Source: Thalassovita gelatinovora
Lineage (GTDB): Bacteria; Pseudomonadota; Alphaproteobacteria; Rhodobacterales; Rhodobacteraceae
NCBI RefSeq assembly: GCF_001458355.1
Contig: NZ_CYSA01000015.1
Coordinates: forward strand, 191,001-255,000
DNA: 64,000 nt
Direction: 5' to 3'
Shown here in pieces: positions 28,899 through 37,728 of this stretch. The translations under genes and the position numbers were made by a program. Position 1 is the first letter of the stretch, and each line of letters starts with the position of its first letter. The notes below the pieces were generated by a model that was given only the letters and a program-made list of their open reading frames with translations, was not told the origin of the DNA and did no database searches.

Positions 28899-29924
28899 TT
28901 AGTCGAACAACGCGCTCTGTCCCGGTTGCTGCGGCGCATTCAATCCCAGATGCCGCCACGCTTTCGCCGCCAGCATCCGCCCCCTTGGGGTGCGCTGGAT
29001 CAATCCTTGCTGCAACAGGAACGGCTCGATCACCTCTTCCAGCGCATCGCGGCTTTCGCTCAACGCCGCCGACAGCGTTTCAATCCCCACCGGCCCCCCG
29101 GCGTAATTTTCCGCGATCAGGCTCAGATAGCGCCGGTCGGCCCCGTCCAACCCCAGATGATCCACCCCCAGCCGGGTCAGCGCGTGATCGGCAATCTGCT
29201 GCGTCACCCGGCCATCGCCCTCGACCACGGCGAAATCGACCACCCGGCGCAACAGCCGCCCGGCGATCCGCGGCGTGCCGCGCGCCCGCCGGGCGATTTC
29301 AAGCGCCCCATCGGGCGACGCTGGCGCACCCAACAATCGGGCATTGCGGGTGACGATCTCGTTCAGTTCCTCGACGGTGTAGAATTGCAACCGGGTCGGG
29401 ATTCCGAACCGGTCTCGCAACGGCGTGGTCAACAGGCCCAGCCGCGTGGTCGCCCCGACCAGCGTGAAGGGTTGCAATTCGATCCGCACGGTACGCGCGG
29501 CGGGACCTTCGCCGATTACCAGATCCAGTTCGTAATCTTCCAGCGCCGGATACAGCACTTCCTCGACCGCCGGGTTCAGCCGGTGAATTTCGTCGATGAA
29601 CAACACGTCGCGCTCTTCCAGATTGGTCAGGATCGCGGCCAGATCGCCCGCCTTGGCCAGTACCGGACCCGAGGTCATGCGGAAATTCACCCCCAGTTCG
29701 CGCGCCATGATCTGCGCCAGCGTGGTCTTGCCCAATCCGGGGGGACCGTGAAACAGGGTGTGATCCATCGCTTCGCCGCGCTGGCGTGCCGATTGGATGA
29801 ACACTTTCAGATTGGCGCGCGCTTCGGCCTGACCGATGAAATCGTCCAAGACCTGCGGCCGCAACGCGCGGTCGTTATCCTCGGCCAACCGTTCGGGGCG
29901 CAGGGTGCTGTCGGGTTCGGTCAT
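28899..29924 (-). CDS. ruvB: Holliday junction branch migration helicase RuvB
   Basis: Hexameric AAA+ motor that drives branch migration with RuvA. The 341 residues contain [12 protein letters not shown] at the N-terminus, Walker [10 protein letters not shown], Walker [10 protein letters not shown], sensor 1 [19 protein letters not shown] and a C-terminal winged helix ending in [12 protein letters not shown]. Standard length and fully intact. It follows ruvA by 33 bases. Confidence 0.98.
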   Translation of the reverse strand: MTEPDSTLRPERLAEDNDRALRPQVLDDFIGQAEARANLKVFIQSARQRGEAMDHTLFHGPPGLGKTTLAQIMARELGVNFRMTSGPVLAKAGDLAAILTNLEERDVLFIDEIHRLNPAVEEVLYPALEDYELDLVIGEGPAARTVRIELQPFTLVGATTRLGLLTTPLRDRFGIPTRLQFYTVEELNEIVTRNARLLGAPASPDGALEIARRARGTPRIAGRLLRRVVDFAVVEGDGRVTQQIADHALTRLGVDHLGLDGADRRYLSLIAENYAGGPVGIETLSAALSESRDALEEVIEPFLLQQGLIQRTPRGRMLAAKAWRHLGLNAPQQPGQSALFD

Positions 29925-29957
29925 GTACGGTCACCACGGGCAAGTTGCTGCATCCCC

Positions 29958-30647
29958 CTACCCTTTCGGTGCCAGTAGCTTCAAGGCCGCGCGGATCAGG
30001 TCAGACGTATCCGCTTCGGGGGCATCCTGTGCCGCCTGCGCCACCGCCCCGGCCGCTTCCGACGGGGCATAGCCCAGATTGCCCAGCGCCGACAGCGCCT
30101 CCGATTGCGCCACCGCGCTGGTCTGCGGCTTGGGCTGTGGCGCGGCGACCGGGGCGGGGCGCGACGCGGCGATTTCCTCGATCACCTCATCGGTCGACGG
30201 GGTCGCCTGCAATGTCGCCCCCAGCGACCCGGCCATCGCCATCACCGCCGGGGCCTTGTCCTTCAATTCGATGATCACCCGCTGCGCGGTCTTCGGCCCA
30301 ACGCCCTTGGCCGCCTTGATCGCTGCCATATCGCCCAGCGCGATCGCCCGGCTGACGCCATCGGCCCCCAGCGCCCCCAGAATTGCCAGCGATGCCTTGG
30401 CGCCGATCCCCTGCACGCTCATCAACAACCGGTGCCATTCCTTTTCCACCAGCGTTGGAAACCCGAACAACTGCATCAGGTCTTCACGCACCAGAAGATC
30501 GGTATAAAGCGCCACCGCCTCGCCCGGTCCTGGCAAAGCGGCCAGAGTCCGGTCCGAACAATACACGATATAGCCCACCCCGCGCACATCGATCAGAACA
30601 TGATCTTCGCCGCGATAATCAATCCGCCCGGACACCTTGCCAATCAT
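29958..30647 (-). CDS. ruvA: Holliday junction branch migration protein RuvA
   Basis: Tetrameric junction-binding subunit. From the ATG at 30647 the protein has 229 residues: an OB-fold ([20 protein letters not shown] start), paired helix-hairpin-helix motifs ([19 protein letters not shown] and [19 protein letters not shown]), a Pro/Ala-rich linker (about 140-185) and the C-terminal RuvB-binding helices ([15 protein letters not shown]). A longer frame to 31106 is a shadow of ruvC. The start overlaps the ruvC stop in ATGA. Confidence 0.97.
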   Translation of the reverse strand: MIGKVSGRIDYRGEDHVLIDVRGVGYIVYCSDRTLAALPGPGEAVALYTDLLVREDLMQLFGFPTLVEKEWHRLLMSVQGIGAKASLAILGALGADGVSRAIALGDMAAIKAAKGVGPKTAQRVIIELKDKAPAVMAMAGSLGATLQATPSTDEVIEEIAASRPAPVAAPQPKPQTSAVAQSEALSALGNLGYAPSEAAGAVAQAAQDAPEADTSDLIRAALKLLAPKG

Positions 30648-31147
30648 GCCCGCACCCTTCTTTCCTGCATCATCGCCCCCGGAGCGCGGATGTAATGTGC
30701 GTGACAGATCGCAATCGCCAAGGCGTCGGCGGCGTCCGGACCGGCGATTTCTGCCCCCGGCAGCTGCATCTTGACCATATGTTCGACCTGTTGCTTGGCG
30801 GCATGGCCGACGCCGACCACGGTTTTCTTGACCTTGTTGGGGGCATATTCGCCCACACTCAGCCCCGCCTGCGCAGGCACCAGCAACGCAATCCCGCGCG
30901 CCTGGCCCAGTTTCAGCGTCCCAACCGCATCCTTGTTGACAAAAGTCTGCTCCACCGCGGCGGTATCGGGGCTGAATTGCCCGACCACATCGCTCAACTG
31001 CCGGTAAAGCGACAGCAATCGCATGGCAAGATCGGCCCCTTCGGAATGGCAAACGCCGTTTGCCACATGGCTGAGTCGACTGCCTTCGGCATCGATCACG
31101 CCCCATCCGAGATTGCGCAAGCCGGGATCAATCCCCAAAACCCGCAT
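30644..31147 (-). CDS. ruvC: Holliday junction resolvase RuvC
   Basis: Cleaves Holliday junctions. 167 residues beginning [15 protein letters not shown] with the first catalytic Asp (D7), a Glu in [11 protein letters not shown], and the terminal acidic pair in [14 protein letters not shown]. The ruvC-ruvA-ruvB order with coupled stop/start is the normal arrangement. Confidence 0.97.
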   Translation of the reverse strand: MRVLGIDPGLRNLGWGVIDAEGSRLSHVANGVCHSEGADLAMRLLSLYRQLSDVVGQFSPDTAAVEQTFVNKDAVGTLKLGQARGIALLVPAQAGLSVGEYAPNKVKKTVVGVGHAAKQQVEHMVKMQLPGAEIAGPDAADALAIAICHAHYIRAPGAMMQERRVRA

Positions 31148-31466
31148 CCCTGCCCCCTGCTCTGTTGCTTTTTTGATGCACTAGCACGAAACAGGAACAA
31201 ACGCCAAGAAGAAAGCGTCGGGATCACAAAATGTGCACTTTTCGGGCAACTTTTGGAAAACGGGTCGGATTCCGGCATCGCAAGGTCTGGAAACGACACC
31301 GCCCAGCCGCCGAAATGTCTTATTTTTATATGTCAAACCCATGACAAACCGCCATGCATAAAGCGCATAGGAACTATGCAACATCACCCCGTTGCGCGGT
31401 TAAATTGGGCACTCTAAATGCCGTTTAAGATAATCGAACGTAACCCAATTAATCGAGGAACCTGAT
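31148..31466. other. AT-richer intergenic region, divergent promoters
   Basis: 319 bases between the ruvC start (-) and the DUF1127 gene start (+). It is less GC-rich than its neighbours. A small dyad TGTCA (31331-31335) and TGACA (31342-31346) with a six-base spacer is present, and GAGGAAC before 31467 is the ribosome binding site of the DUF1127 gene. A weak promoter-like pair TTGCGC and TAAATG with a 17-base spacer lies near 31395-31423. No RNA gene is evident. Confidence 0.35.
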
Positions 31467-31697
31467 ATGGCTGTCTATGACAACACATCTACCCAGTATC
31501 AGGCTGGCGCTTTGGCCAGCCATATTTCGCGCGGCGGTCTGCTTTTCGCGAACACTTTGTTTGCGGTACGCGATGCGATCGCATCGTGGAACAACGCCCG
31601 CGTGACCCGGATCGAACTGTCCAAACTGACGGACCGTGAACTGGATGATATCGGCCTGTGCCGTGGCGACATCGATCAGGTTGCCAAGAAATTCTGA
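31467..31697 (+). CDS. DUF1127 small protein
   Basis: 76 residues with the C-terminal DUF1127 core of about 40-50 residues: a Trp-centred helix (IASWNNARVTRIELSKL) followed by TDRELDDIGLCRGDID. Such small basic proteins are common in alphaproteobacteria; in Rhodobacter some are stress-induced and some bind RNA, which is family knowledge and not shown here. A strong ribosome binding site precedes it and a perfect intrinsic terminator follows 20 bases after the stop, so it is a monocistronic, probably highly expressed unit. Confidence 0.88.
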   Translation: MAVYDNTSTQYQAGALASHISRGGLLFANTLFAVRDAIASWNNARVTRIELSKLTDRELDDIGLCRGDIDQVAKKF

Positions 31698-31716
31698 TCC
31701 GGCAACTTCGCCAACG

Positions 31717-31750
31717 TAAAAGACCGCGCTGAACCCAGCGCGGTCTTTTT
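31717..31750 (+). terminator. Rho-independent terminator of the DUF1127 gene
   Basis: AAAGACCGCGCT (ending 31730), loop GAACCC (31731-31736), AGCGCGGTCTTT (from 31737): a perfect 12-base stem followed by T residues to 31750. The A-run on the other side means it may also stop minus-strand transcription arriving from the gene at 31775. Confidence 0.92.
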
Positions 31751-31774
31751 GATTTCGACGGCAGTTTGCAGACG

Positions 31775-32119
31775 TTATTTCAAATACGGCCGCAGCCTGA
31801 TCGCCAGGAATTCGGACACCGGATCCGCTGCCATCACGACGGCCCCGGCCTGTTCGGCCAGCCCCCCGCGTTGCAGGCTTTCCACCCGGTCCTGATAAAT
31901 TCCAAACCCCAGATGCGCCATCAGTATCGCCTTGAAGCCAACGAAGCCCAGAACAAGCAATAGAATGCCGCGCAAAGGCAAGGATCGGCGCATGCGCCGT
32001 GGCTTGGTGACAATCAAACCGTCGCGCCCCACCACCGTGACGTAACCGCGCTTCATGCGCGCACGCTTGCGGTCGATCCGGCTCAGCCGTTTGTCGAACT
32101 CTCTGAATGTATCGGCCAT
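31775..32119 (-). CDS. Small single-pass membrane protein, unknown function
   Basis: 114 residues from an ATG preceded by GGAGG. The N-terminal 50 residues are very basic (RIDRKRARMKRGYV, KPRRMRR), one membrane helix spans about 52-72 (GILLLVLGFVGFKAILMAHL), and about 40 residues follow outside. By the positive-inside rule the basic part is cytoplasmic. The basic stretch could bind nucleic acid or acidic lipids; I do not recognise a family. It lies downstream of prmA with a 113-base gap. Confidence 0.7.
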   Translation of the reverse strand: MADTFREFDKRLSRIDRKRARMKRGYVTVVGRDGLIVTKPRRMRRSLPLRGILLLVLGFVGFKAILMAHLGFGIYQDRVESLQRGGLAEQAGAVVMAADPVSEFLAIRLRPYLK

Positions 32120-32232
32120 AGCAGCCTCCACTGGTTGAGCCCCCACTCAACAATGATAATTAAGTATTGCTGAAATGTGGCGGAAATGGGGCAAATGCCT
32201 CAATTTAGGCTAAAACCGCCCCTAATGCGCCG

Positions 32233-33099
32233 TTATTTGCCCAAGGTCAGGGTGGTCCATTCACCAATCTCTTCGCGATGAACAAGATTGATGCCGGATC
32301 GTGCATAAACCTCGATCACATCATCAGCCTGTTCGTTCAGAATCCCCGAAAGAATCGCATAACCACCGGTTTGCAAATTCGATGCCATGTCGGGGGCCAG
32401 ATCGATCAACGGCGCTTTGAGGATATTGGCAAAGACCAGGTCGAAAGGTGCCGCAGCCGTCAGGTCGGGATTGTCGAACCCGGCGGCGACCACGCATTTG
32501 ACCCGGCCATCCAGCCCGTTCACCGTGACATTGGCGTTGGCCACGTCCACCGCAACCGGATCGATATCCCCGGCCAGCACGGGATTGGGCCAAATCCGCG
32601 CCGCGCCCATCGCCAAAACGGCGGTGCCACAGCCGATATCCGCCACGTTTTTCCCGGTGAACCCATCCCGGTCCAGCCGATCCAGCGCCCGCAGGCAGCC
32701 TTGGGTGGTGCCATGATGGCCAGTACCAAAGGCCATCGCGGCCTCGATCAACAGCGGTTCGCACCCGTCGGGCACCTTGTCGGCGTCATGGCTGCCATAG
32801 ACAAAGAACCGCCCGGCTTCGACCGGGGCCAGTTCGCGTTTGACCTTGGCCACCCAATCGGTTTCCGGCAATTCGGAAATCACGAACGGTTTCGCCCCGA
32901 ATGCCGCCGCCAGAACCGCCAATCCGGCCTGATCGGGCGCTTCGATGAAATAGCCGCCGACTTCCCACAACCCCGATCCGTCTTCGATCTCGAACACGCC
33001 GATCCCGGTCGGTTCCGGGTTCAGCCGCTCCATCGCGTCGCCCAGCGCTTCGGCGGGCTCTTTTCCGGGCAAGGTGGTGAGGGCGGTAAAGGTGGTCAT
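32233..33099 (-). CDS. prmA: Ribosomal protein L11 methyltransferase PrmA
   Basis: SAM-dependent methyltransferase acting on ribosomal protein L11. The 288 residues show an N-terminal substrate-recognition domain (about 1-125), an FGTGHHGTTQGCLRAL segment, the SAM-binding ADIGCGTAVLAMGAARIWP, and the NILKAPL motif of the active site (FANILKAPLIDLAPDM). All family features are present. It stands alone with respect to translation genes. Confidence 0.93.
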   Translation of the reverse strand: MTTFTALTTLPGKEPAEALGDAMERLNPEPTGIGVFEIEDGSGLWEVGGYFIEAPDQAGLAVLAAAFGAKPFVISELPETDWVAKVKRELAPVEAGRFFVYGSHDADKVPDGCEPLLIEAAMAFGTGHHGTTQGCLRALDRLDRDGFTGKNVADIGCGTAVLAMGAARIWPNPVLAGDIDPVAVDVANANVTVNGLDGRVKCVVAAGFDNPDLTAAAPFDLVFANILKAPLIDLAPDMASNLQTGGYAILSGILNEQADDVIEVYARSGINLVHREEIGEWTTLTLGK

Positions 33100-33156
33100 G
33101 GCTGAACTCCGGCATCTATCTGCTGGCTCAGCGCCTAAGCGCGCGGCGGTCCGGGG

Positions 33157-34512
33157 TCAAGTCTTTGCGCGTTTCGGCGCTTCGATCCCGCGCCCGGCCC
33201 GGACATAGCGCCAGCCAACAAAGGCGGCGGCGATGCCGACAACGCTATTGGCCACGGCCTGTGCCATTACCACGCCGCTAGACCCCCAGAGGATCCCCAT
33301 CCCCAGCGCCAGCGGCGCCATCAAAAGCCCGTCACGGATCCAGTTGCTGACCGTGGCCCAGATCGGGCGGCCCAGATTGTTGAACGCGGCATTCGACACG
33401 AACAGCGCCCCGGTGAACACGAATGACCCCGCAGCGTAATGCGAAAACACCTGCACGATATGCGCGCCTTCCGGGCTCAACCCGAAACCGGCCGCGATCT
33501 GATCGGCAAAGAAGGCCATCAACGCCCATGTCACCCCGGTATAAAGGGCGCAGAATTTCAACGCGTCGACATAGGCCCCGGCGACCCGGTCGCGCAATCC
33601 GGCCCCGGCATTCTGTCCGATGATGCCGCCAATCGCGCCAGACAGCGCAAAGATACCGCCAAACCCCAGAATGGTCAGCCGCGACACGACGCCAAACCCC
33701 GCCACCGCGCTGTCGCCATGTTCCGCCATCGCCCGGATCAACACCCAGTTTCCGAACGGCGTCGACAATTGCGTCGCCACCGCGGGCAGCGCAATTGCCA
33801 GATAGGGTTTGAGGAAAGCCACCATGTCCCACTGCCGCGGCTTGGCCAGCATCCTATGCGTGACCCCCAGCCAATACAGCCCGATCAGCGCCATCATGCC
33901 GCGCGACAGGACGATCACCAATGCCGCCCCTTCGACCCCCATATCCAGCCCCAGGATCAACAGCGGATCAAGAAACACCGCCACCGCCCCGCCGGTGACC
34001 GTCACCAGCATCGACCGCCACGCATCACCCGCCGCCCGCAACACCGCCGACGCGCACATCCCCGCCGCGATCAACGGCAACGACGGCAGCGAAATCGCAA
34101 GGAAGCTGACCGCCACTTCCAGCGTTTCCCCTTCGGCTCCGGTCCAGATCAGGATCTCGCGGCGAAAGAAGAAAACCAAAACCGCGATCAACGCCTGAAT
34201 CGCGGTGGCATAAATCAACACGACCGACGCAATCCGCCGCGCCCGCGCCCCTTTGCCCATCCCCAGCGACCGGCTGACCAAGGCCACCCCGCCGATCATC
34301 ATCCCGATTGCCACCGACACGACGAAGAACTGGATCGTCGACGCGAACCCGACAGCCGAAATCAGGATTTCATCGCCCAGGCGACTGACCCAGAACAGGG
34401 TCAGGAAATCGACCAGGAACATGAAGCTCAGCCCCATCGCGCCGGTCATCGTCATCACCACCACGTGCCGCATCGTCGACCCGGTGGTAAATTTCGCAAT
34501 CGGATGTGCCAT
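33157..34512 (-). CDS. MATE family efflux transporter
   Basis: 451 residues with about twelve membrane helices and two homologous halves, typical of multidrug and toxin extrusion proteins driven by Na+ or H+ gradients. Signatures include VNFLTLFWVSRLG-type VDFLTLFWVSRLGDEILISA near the N-terminus and the repeated glycine-rich helices (GIFALSGAIGGIIGQNAGAG). The substrate cannot be told from sequence. It starts three bases after the stop of an MFS transporter gene, so the two export-type proteins are co-transcribed. Confidence 0.9.
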   Translation of the reverse strand: MAHPIAKFTTGSTMRHVVVMTMTGAMGLSFMFLVDFLTLFWVSRLGDEILISAVGFASTIQFFVVSVAIGMMIGGVALVSRSLGMGKGARARRIASVVLIYATAIQALIAVLVFFFRREILIWTGAEGETLEVAVSFLAISLPSLPLIAAGMCASAVLRAAGDAWRSMLVTVTGGAVAVFLDPLLILGLDMGVEGAALVIVLSRGMMALIGLYWLGVTHRMLAKPRQWDMVAFLKPYLAIALPAVATQLSTPFGNWVLIRAMAEHGDSAVAGFGVVSRLTILGFGGIFALSGAIGGIIGQNAGAGLRDRVAGAYVDALKFCALYTGVTWALMAFFADQIAAGFGLSPEGAHIVQVFSHYAAGSFVFTGALFVSNAAFNNLGRPIWATVSNWIRDGLLMAPLALGMGILWGSSGVVMAQAVANSVVGIAAAFVGWRYVRAGRGIEAPKRAKT

Positions 34513-34515
34513 GTC

Positions 34516-35757
34516 TTATTCTGCCGGGGCCGGAAGGAACCGGCTGAACAAGGTTTCGTTGCCCGGTTCGGGATGACGCGGGATCATCAGCGACAGCGCA
34601 AGCGACGTCGCCGCCATCCCGGCGGCCAGGAAAAACACCGCCCCCGGCGATACCAGCCACAGATAGCCCAGTAGCGCCGGCAGAAACACGGCCGCGATAT
34701 GGTTGATGGTAAAGGCCACCGCGGCAGTGGGGGCGATATCGCCGGGATCGGCGATTTTCTGGAAATAGGTCTTCAACGCCAGGGCCAAGGCAAAGAACAT
34801 GTGATCGACCACATACAGGAAAGAGGCCAACATCACCCCCCAGCCGAACCAATAGATCCCGCCATAGGCCAGGAACACCGCCACCAGCCCGCTATATTCG
34901 AAGATCAGCGCCCGGCGTTCGCCGAACCGCGCCACGATCTTGCCGAACACCGGGGCCAACCCCATGTTCAGCACCAGATTGATCAGGTAGAGGCTGGTCA
35001 CTTCATGCACGTCGAACCCGAACCGTTCGACCATCATGAACCCCGCGAAAACGGTGAAAATCTGCCGCCGCGCACCGGCCATGAACTGCAACGCGTAATA
35101 CAGCCAATAGCGCCGCCGCAGCACGAATTTCTTCACCTGCGGATTGGGCGCTTCGAATTGCGGATAGGCCAGCAGGCAGAAAATCGCGACCACCGCCGTG
35201 AACCCGCCCGACAGCATGTAAACGATGTTATAAGTCAGACCCAGAGCGTCCCAACTCAGCACGATCAACACATAGGCCACCAATGTGGCCGCCGATCCGG
35301 TCGCCAGCAGCCAGCCCAGCGTTTGCGGCGCGCGATCCTTCGGCAGCCATTGCAATTGCAACGACTGGTTGACCGTTTCGTAATAATGAAACCCGATCGA
35401 ACTCAGCATGGTGATGGTCAGGATACCGCCCAATGACGGGAACCACGCGGTCATCGCCGTCGCCACCCCCAGCAGGATCAGCGCCACCACACCCAGCACC
35501 TGTTCGCGGATCACCATGATCAACGCGATCACCCCGATCGCAAAAAAACCCGGAATTTCCCGCACCGTATGCAGCCAACCGATATCGGAACCGTCGAACT
35601 GCGCCACTTCGATGACGAAATTGTTCAGCAAGGCCGACCATGTGGCAAACGCCACCGGCATTGCCATCGCCATCAAAAACAGCAGGCTGATCGGGCGGCG
35701 CCAGAACGGCAAATCGTGCGCCTGTGCCAACGGTATCGGGTTTCTGAACATGTTCAT
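34516..35757 (-). CDS. MFS transporter
   Basis: About 413 residues with eleven to twelve membrane helices. The N-terminal half begins with RRPISLLFLMAMAMPVAFAT, and short basic loops such as ERFGFDVHEV and RFGERRAL separate the helices as in major facilitator proteins. Two starts, 35757 and 35751, are close together; a frame to 35823 adds a further hydrophobic stretch and is less likely. It is followed three bases later by the MATE gene. Substrate unknown. Confidence 0.85.
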   Translation of the reverse strand: MNMFRNPIPLAQAHDLPFWRRPISLLFLMAMAMPVAFATWSALLNNFVIEVAQFDGSDIGWLHTVREIPGFFAIGVIALIMVIREQVLGVVALILLGVATAMTAWFPSLGGILTITMLSSIGFHYYETVNQSLQLQWLPKDRAPQTLGWLLATGSAATLVAYVLIVLSWDALGLTYNIVYMLSGGFTAVVAIFCLLAYPQFEAPNPQVKKFVLRRRYWLYYALQFMAGARRQIFTVFAGFMMVERFGFDVHEVTSLYLINLVLNMGLAPVFGKIVARFGERRALIFEYSGLVAVFLAYGGIYWFGWGVMLASFLYVVDHMFFALALALKTYFQKIADPGDIAPTAAVAFTINHIAAVFLPALLGYLWLVSPGAVFFLAAGMAATSLALSLMIPRHPEPGNETLFSRFLPAPAE

Positions 35758-35969
35758 GATCCATGCTATAGCGCCGCCTCCGACCCAAAGCGAGATCGAA
35801 AGCGCGGTCCGACTGTGCAGCAACGCTCAGACATCCCTGCGCAAAGGCGCTGTCATGCGCACCCTATCCAACCCTGCCGCACCGTAAAAGCCCAAACACC
35901 CAGCCAACGAAACCACGGTCGACGCCCGTCGGCGTTGCCCTCGCCTTTGGCCATCGCTAACCATAAGGC

Positions 35970-36497
35970 ATGAACTTTCTCGCGATATCCGGCAGCGCTC
36001 GATCTGCATCCACCAACACCGCCTTGTTGCGGGCGCTTTCGGCGGTCGCGCCGCCCGGTCACACCGTCACCGTTTTCAATGGTCTTGCCGACTTGCCGGT
36101 CTTTTCTCCGGATTTTGAATCCGCCCCCTTGCCGCAGCCGGTGCAACATTTTGTCAACCTGATCGGCAACAGCGACGGGATCATTATCGCAAGCCCCGAA
36201 TATGTCCGGGCCATTCCCGGCGGATTGAAAAACGCCATCGACTGGCTGGTGTCCCGTGATGAAATCATCACCAAACCCATTGCTCTTGCCCATGCATCGC
36301 ATCGCGGCGACGACATGCTTGGCCAGCTTCGTCTGGTGCTGTCCACGGTCAGCACAGGCTTTACCGAAGACATCTTCCTGCGCTGTGATCTGATGAAGCA
36401 ATCGCCACAGGATATTGCGCGCCATTTTGAAACCAAGGCGGTGCGCAATAGCGCCGAAACCTTCCTGACAGATTTCACCGCATTCTGCCGCCCCTAA
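35970..36497 (+). CDS. NADPH-dependent FMN reductase family protein
   Basis: 175-residue flavodoxin-like oxidoreductase. The first strand and phosphate-binding loop read LAISGSARSASTNTALLRAL (about 4-23), and the SPEYVRAIPGGLKNAIDWL segment (about 75-93) is the second hallmark of the family (chromate/quinone/azo reductases). It is divergent from the MFS gene, with a gap of 212 bases. The physiological acceptor is unknown. Confidence 0.87.
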   Translation: MNFLAISGSARSASTNTALLRALSAVAPPGHTVTVFNGLADLPVFSPDFESAPLPQPVQHFVNLIGNSDGIIIASPEYVRAIPGGLKNAIDWLVSRDEIITKPIALAHASHRGDDMLGQLRLVLSTVSTGFTEDIFLRCDLMKQSPQDIARHFETKAVRNSAETFLTDFTAFCRP

Positions 36498-36667
36498 ACC
36501 CATCCTTCCGCTTTGGCCGGAAATCGGGAATACTGTCTGTGCAAGATCAGGAGTTTGGCAACTTCTGGTTCACAGCCCTGCAATAGGCCGCACCCCTGAC
36601 CGCTTGCGATTCGGGGGGGCAGATGGCACCCATGCTGCAACAGCAACATCAGCCCGGAACCGATACA

Positions 36668-37579
36668 ATGACCAATCTGAATTCGCTTCCCCTGCCCGTC
36701 ACCTCTCTTAGCCAGGCCCAGCAGAAAAGCCTGGTCAATATCGTCCGCCGCGCCGCCAAGACCGAAATCCTGCCACGGTTTCGCAATCTCAGCGCCGGAC
36801 AGATCAGCACCAAATCAGGACCGCACGACCTTGTGACCGAAGCCGATACCGAAGCGGAAAAGATGATCGCGCGCGGGATTTTGCGGATGTTCCCCAATGC
36901 GATGGTGATCGGCGAAGAAGCCGCGCACGCCCATCCGCATTTGCGTGACGACGCGGCAAAGGCCGAACTGGCCTTCATCATCGACCCGGTCGACGGGACC
37001 TGGAATTTCGCCCACGGCTTGCCGGTCTTCGGCGTGATCCTTGCCGCCACCCGCTTTGGCCGTCCGATTTTCGGGATGCTCTATGACGCGCTGATGGATG
37101 ACTGGATCACCGCCGACAGCGAAACCGGTGCCACCATGTTCGGTGCAATCGGGCCGCATCGGCGGATGCGCACCGCCAAGGGCGGCGCCTTGGGCGACCT
37201 GTCGGGCTATCTGCATTTTTATCTGATGGACAAGGACGTACAGCCGAAACTGGCCGAAACACTGCCCGATTTCGGCCGCACCGGTGCGTTGCGCTGTTCG
37301 TGCCACGAATACCGGATGCTGGCCCAGGGCAGCGTCGATTTCTGCCTGTCGGGGGTGCTGAACCCGTGGGATCACGCGGCGGGCGTGCTGATCTGCGAAC
37401 GCGCCGGCGGGCATGTGCGGATGCTGGACGGGCGCGCCTATGACATCTCGATCACCGACGGCTACCTGCTGGCCGCCGCCAACGAAGAGGTGTGGACCAC
37501 GGTGGCCGACCGTCTGAGTTTCCTGAAAGACAGCCCAAGCGAACTCGACACACCCGCGCAGCCCCTCCCAACGCCGTAG
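36668..37579 (+). CDS. Inositol monophosphatase family protein
   Basis: About 303 residues with the three metal-site motifs of the family: VTEADTEAEKMI, GEEAAHAH and DPVDGTWNFAHG, then WDHAAGVLICERAGG at the C-terminus. Family members hydrolyse inositol phosphate, histidinol phosphate or 3'-phosphoadenosine phosphates, and sequence alone does not decide which. An upstream in-frame ATG at 36623 follows a run of G and could be the start instead, adding 15 residues. The stop codon lies within a double palindrome described separately. Confidence 0.85.
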   Translation: MTNLNSLPLPVTSLSQAQQKSLVNIVRRAAKTEILPRFRNLSAGQISTKSGPHDLVTEADTEAEKMIARGILRMFPNAMVIGEEAAHAHPHLRDDAAKAELAFIIDPVDGTWNFAHGLPVFGVILAATRFGRPIFGMLYDALMDDWITADSETGATMFGAIGPHRRMRTAKGGALGDLSGYLHFYLMDKDVQPKLAETLPDFGRTGALRCSCHEYRMLAQGSVDFCLSGVLNPWDHAAGVLICERAGGHVRMLDGRAYDISITDGYLLAAANEEVWTTVADRLSFLKDSPSELDTPAQPLPTP

Positions 37580-37640
37580 GCCGGGCTTCAGCCCGGCAAT
37601 CCGACATCCGCCGTACCATGCCGGGCTGAAACCCGGCCTA
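37577..37640. repeat. REPIN-like pair of inverted palindromes
   Basis: Two 22-base arms, 37577-37598 (core GCCGGGCTTCAGCCCGGC) and 37619-37640 (core GCCGGGCTGAAACCCGGC), are inverted copies of each other with one mismatch, separated by 20 bases. Each arm is itself a palindrome, so the unit has the two-level symmetry of REP doublets (REPINs), which are mobilised by RAYT-type transposases in other bacteria. The left arm includes the stop codon of the phosphatase gene. I saw no second copy and no RAYT gene in the window. Confidence 0.65.
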
Positions 37641-37694
37641 TGGCATGTCGATATGGCCGTTTCCCGAAAATTCGGACCCCACCGCCACCTGTCC

Positions 37695-37724
37695 AACAAA
37701 AAGCCCCGCCAAAGCGGGGCTTTT
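37695..37724 (-). terminator. Rho-independent terminator of the gcv operon
   Basis: AAAAGCCCCGC (37699-37709), loop CAAA, GCGGGGCTTTT (37714-37724). On the minus strand it lies five bases after the gcvP stop and leads into TTTTTGTTGG, as required for termination. Being nearly symmetrical, it may also stop plus-strand transcripts from the phosphatase gene. Confidence 0.9.
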
Positions 37725-37728
37725 CCGT

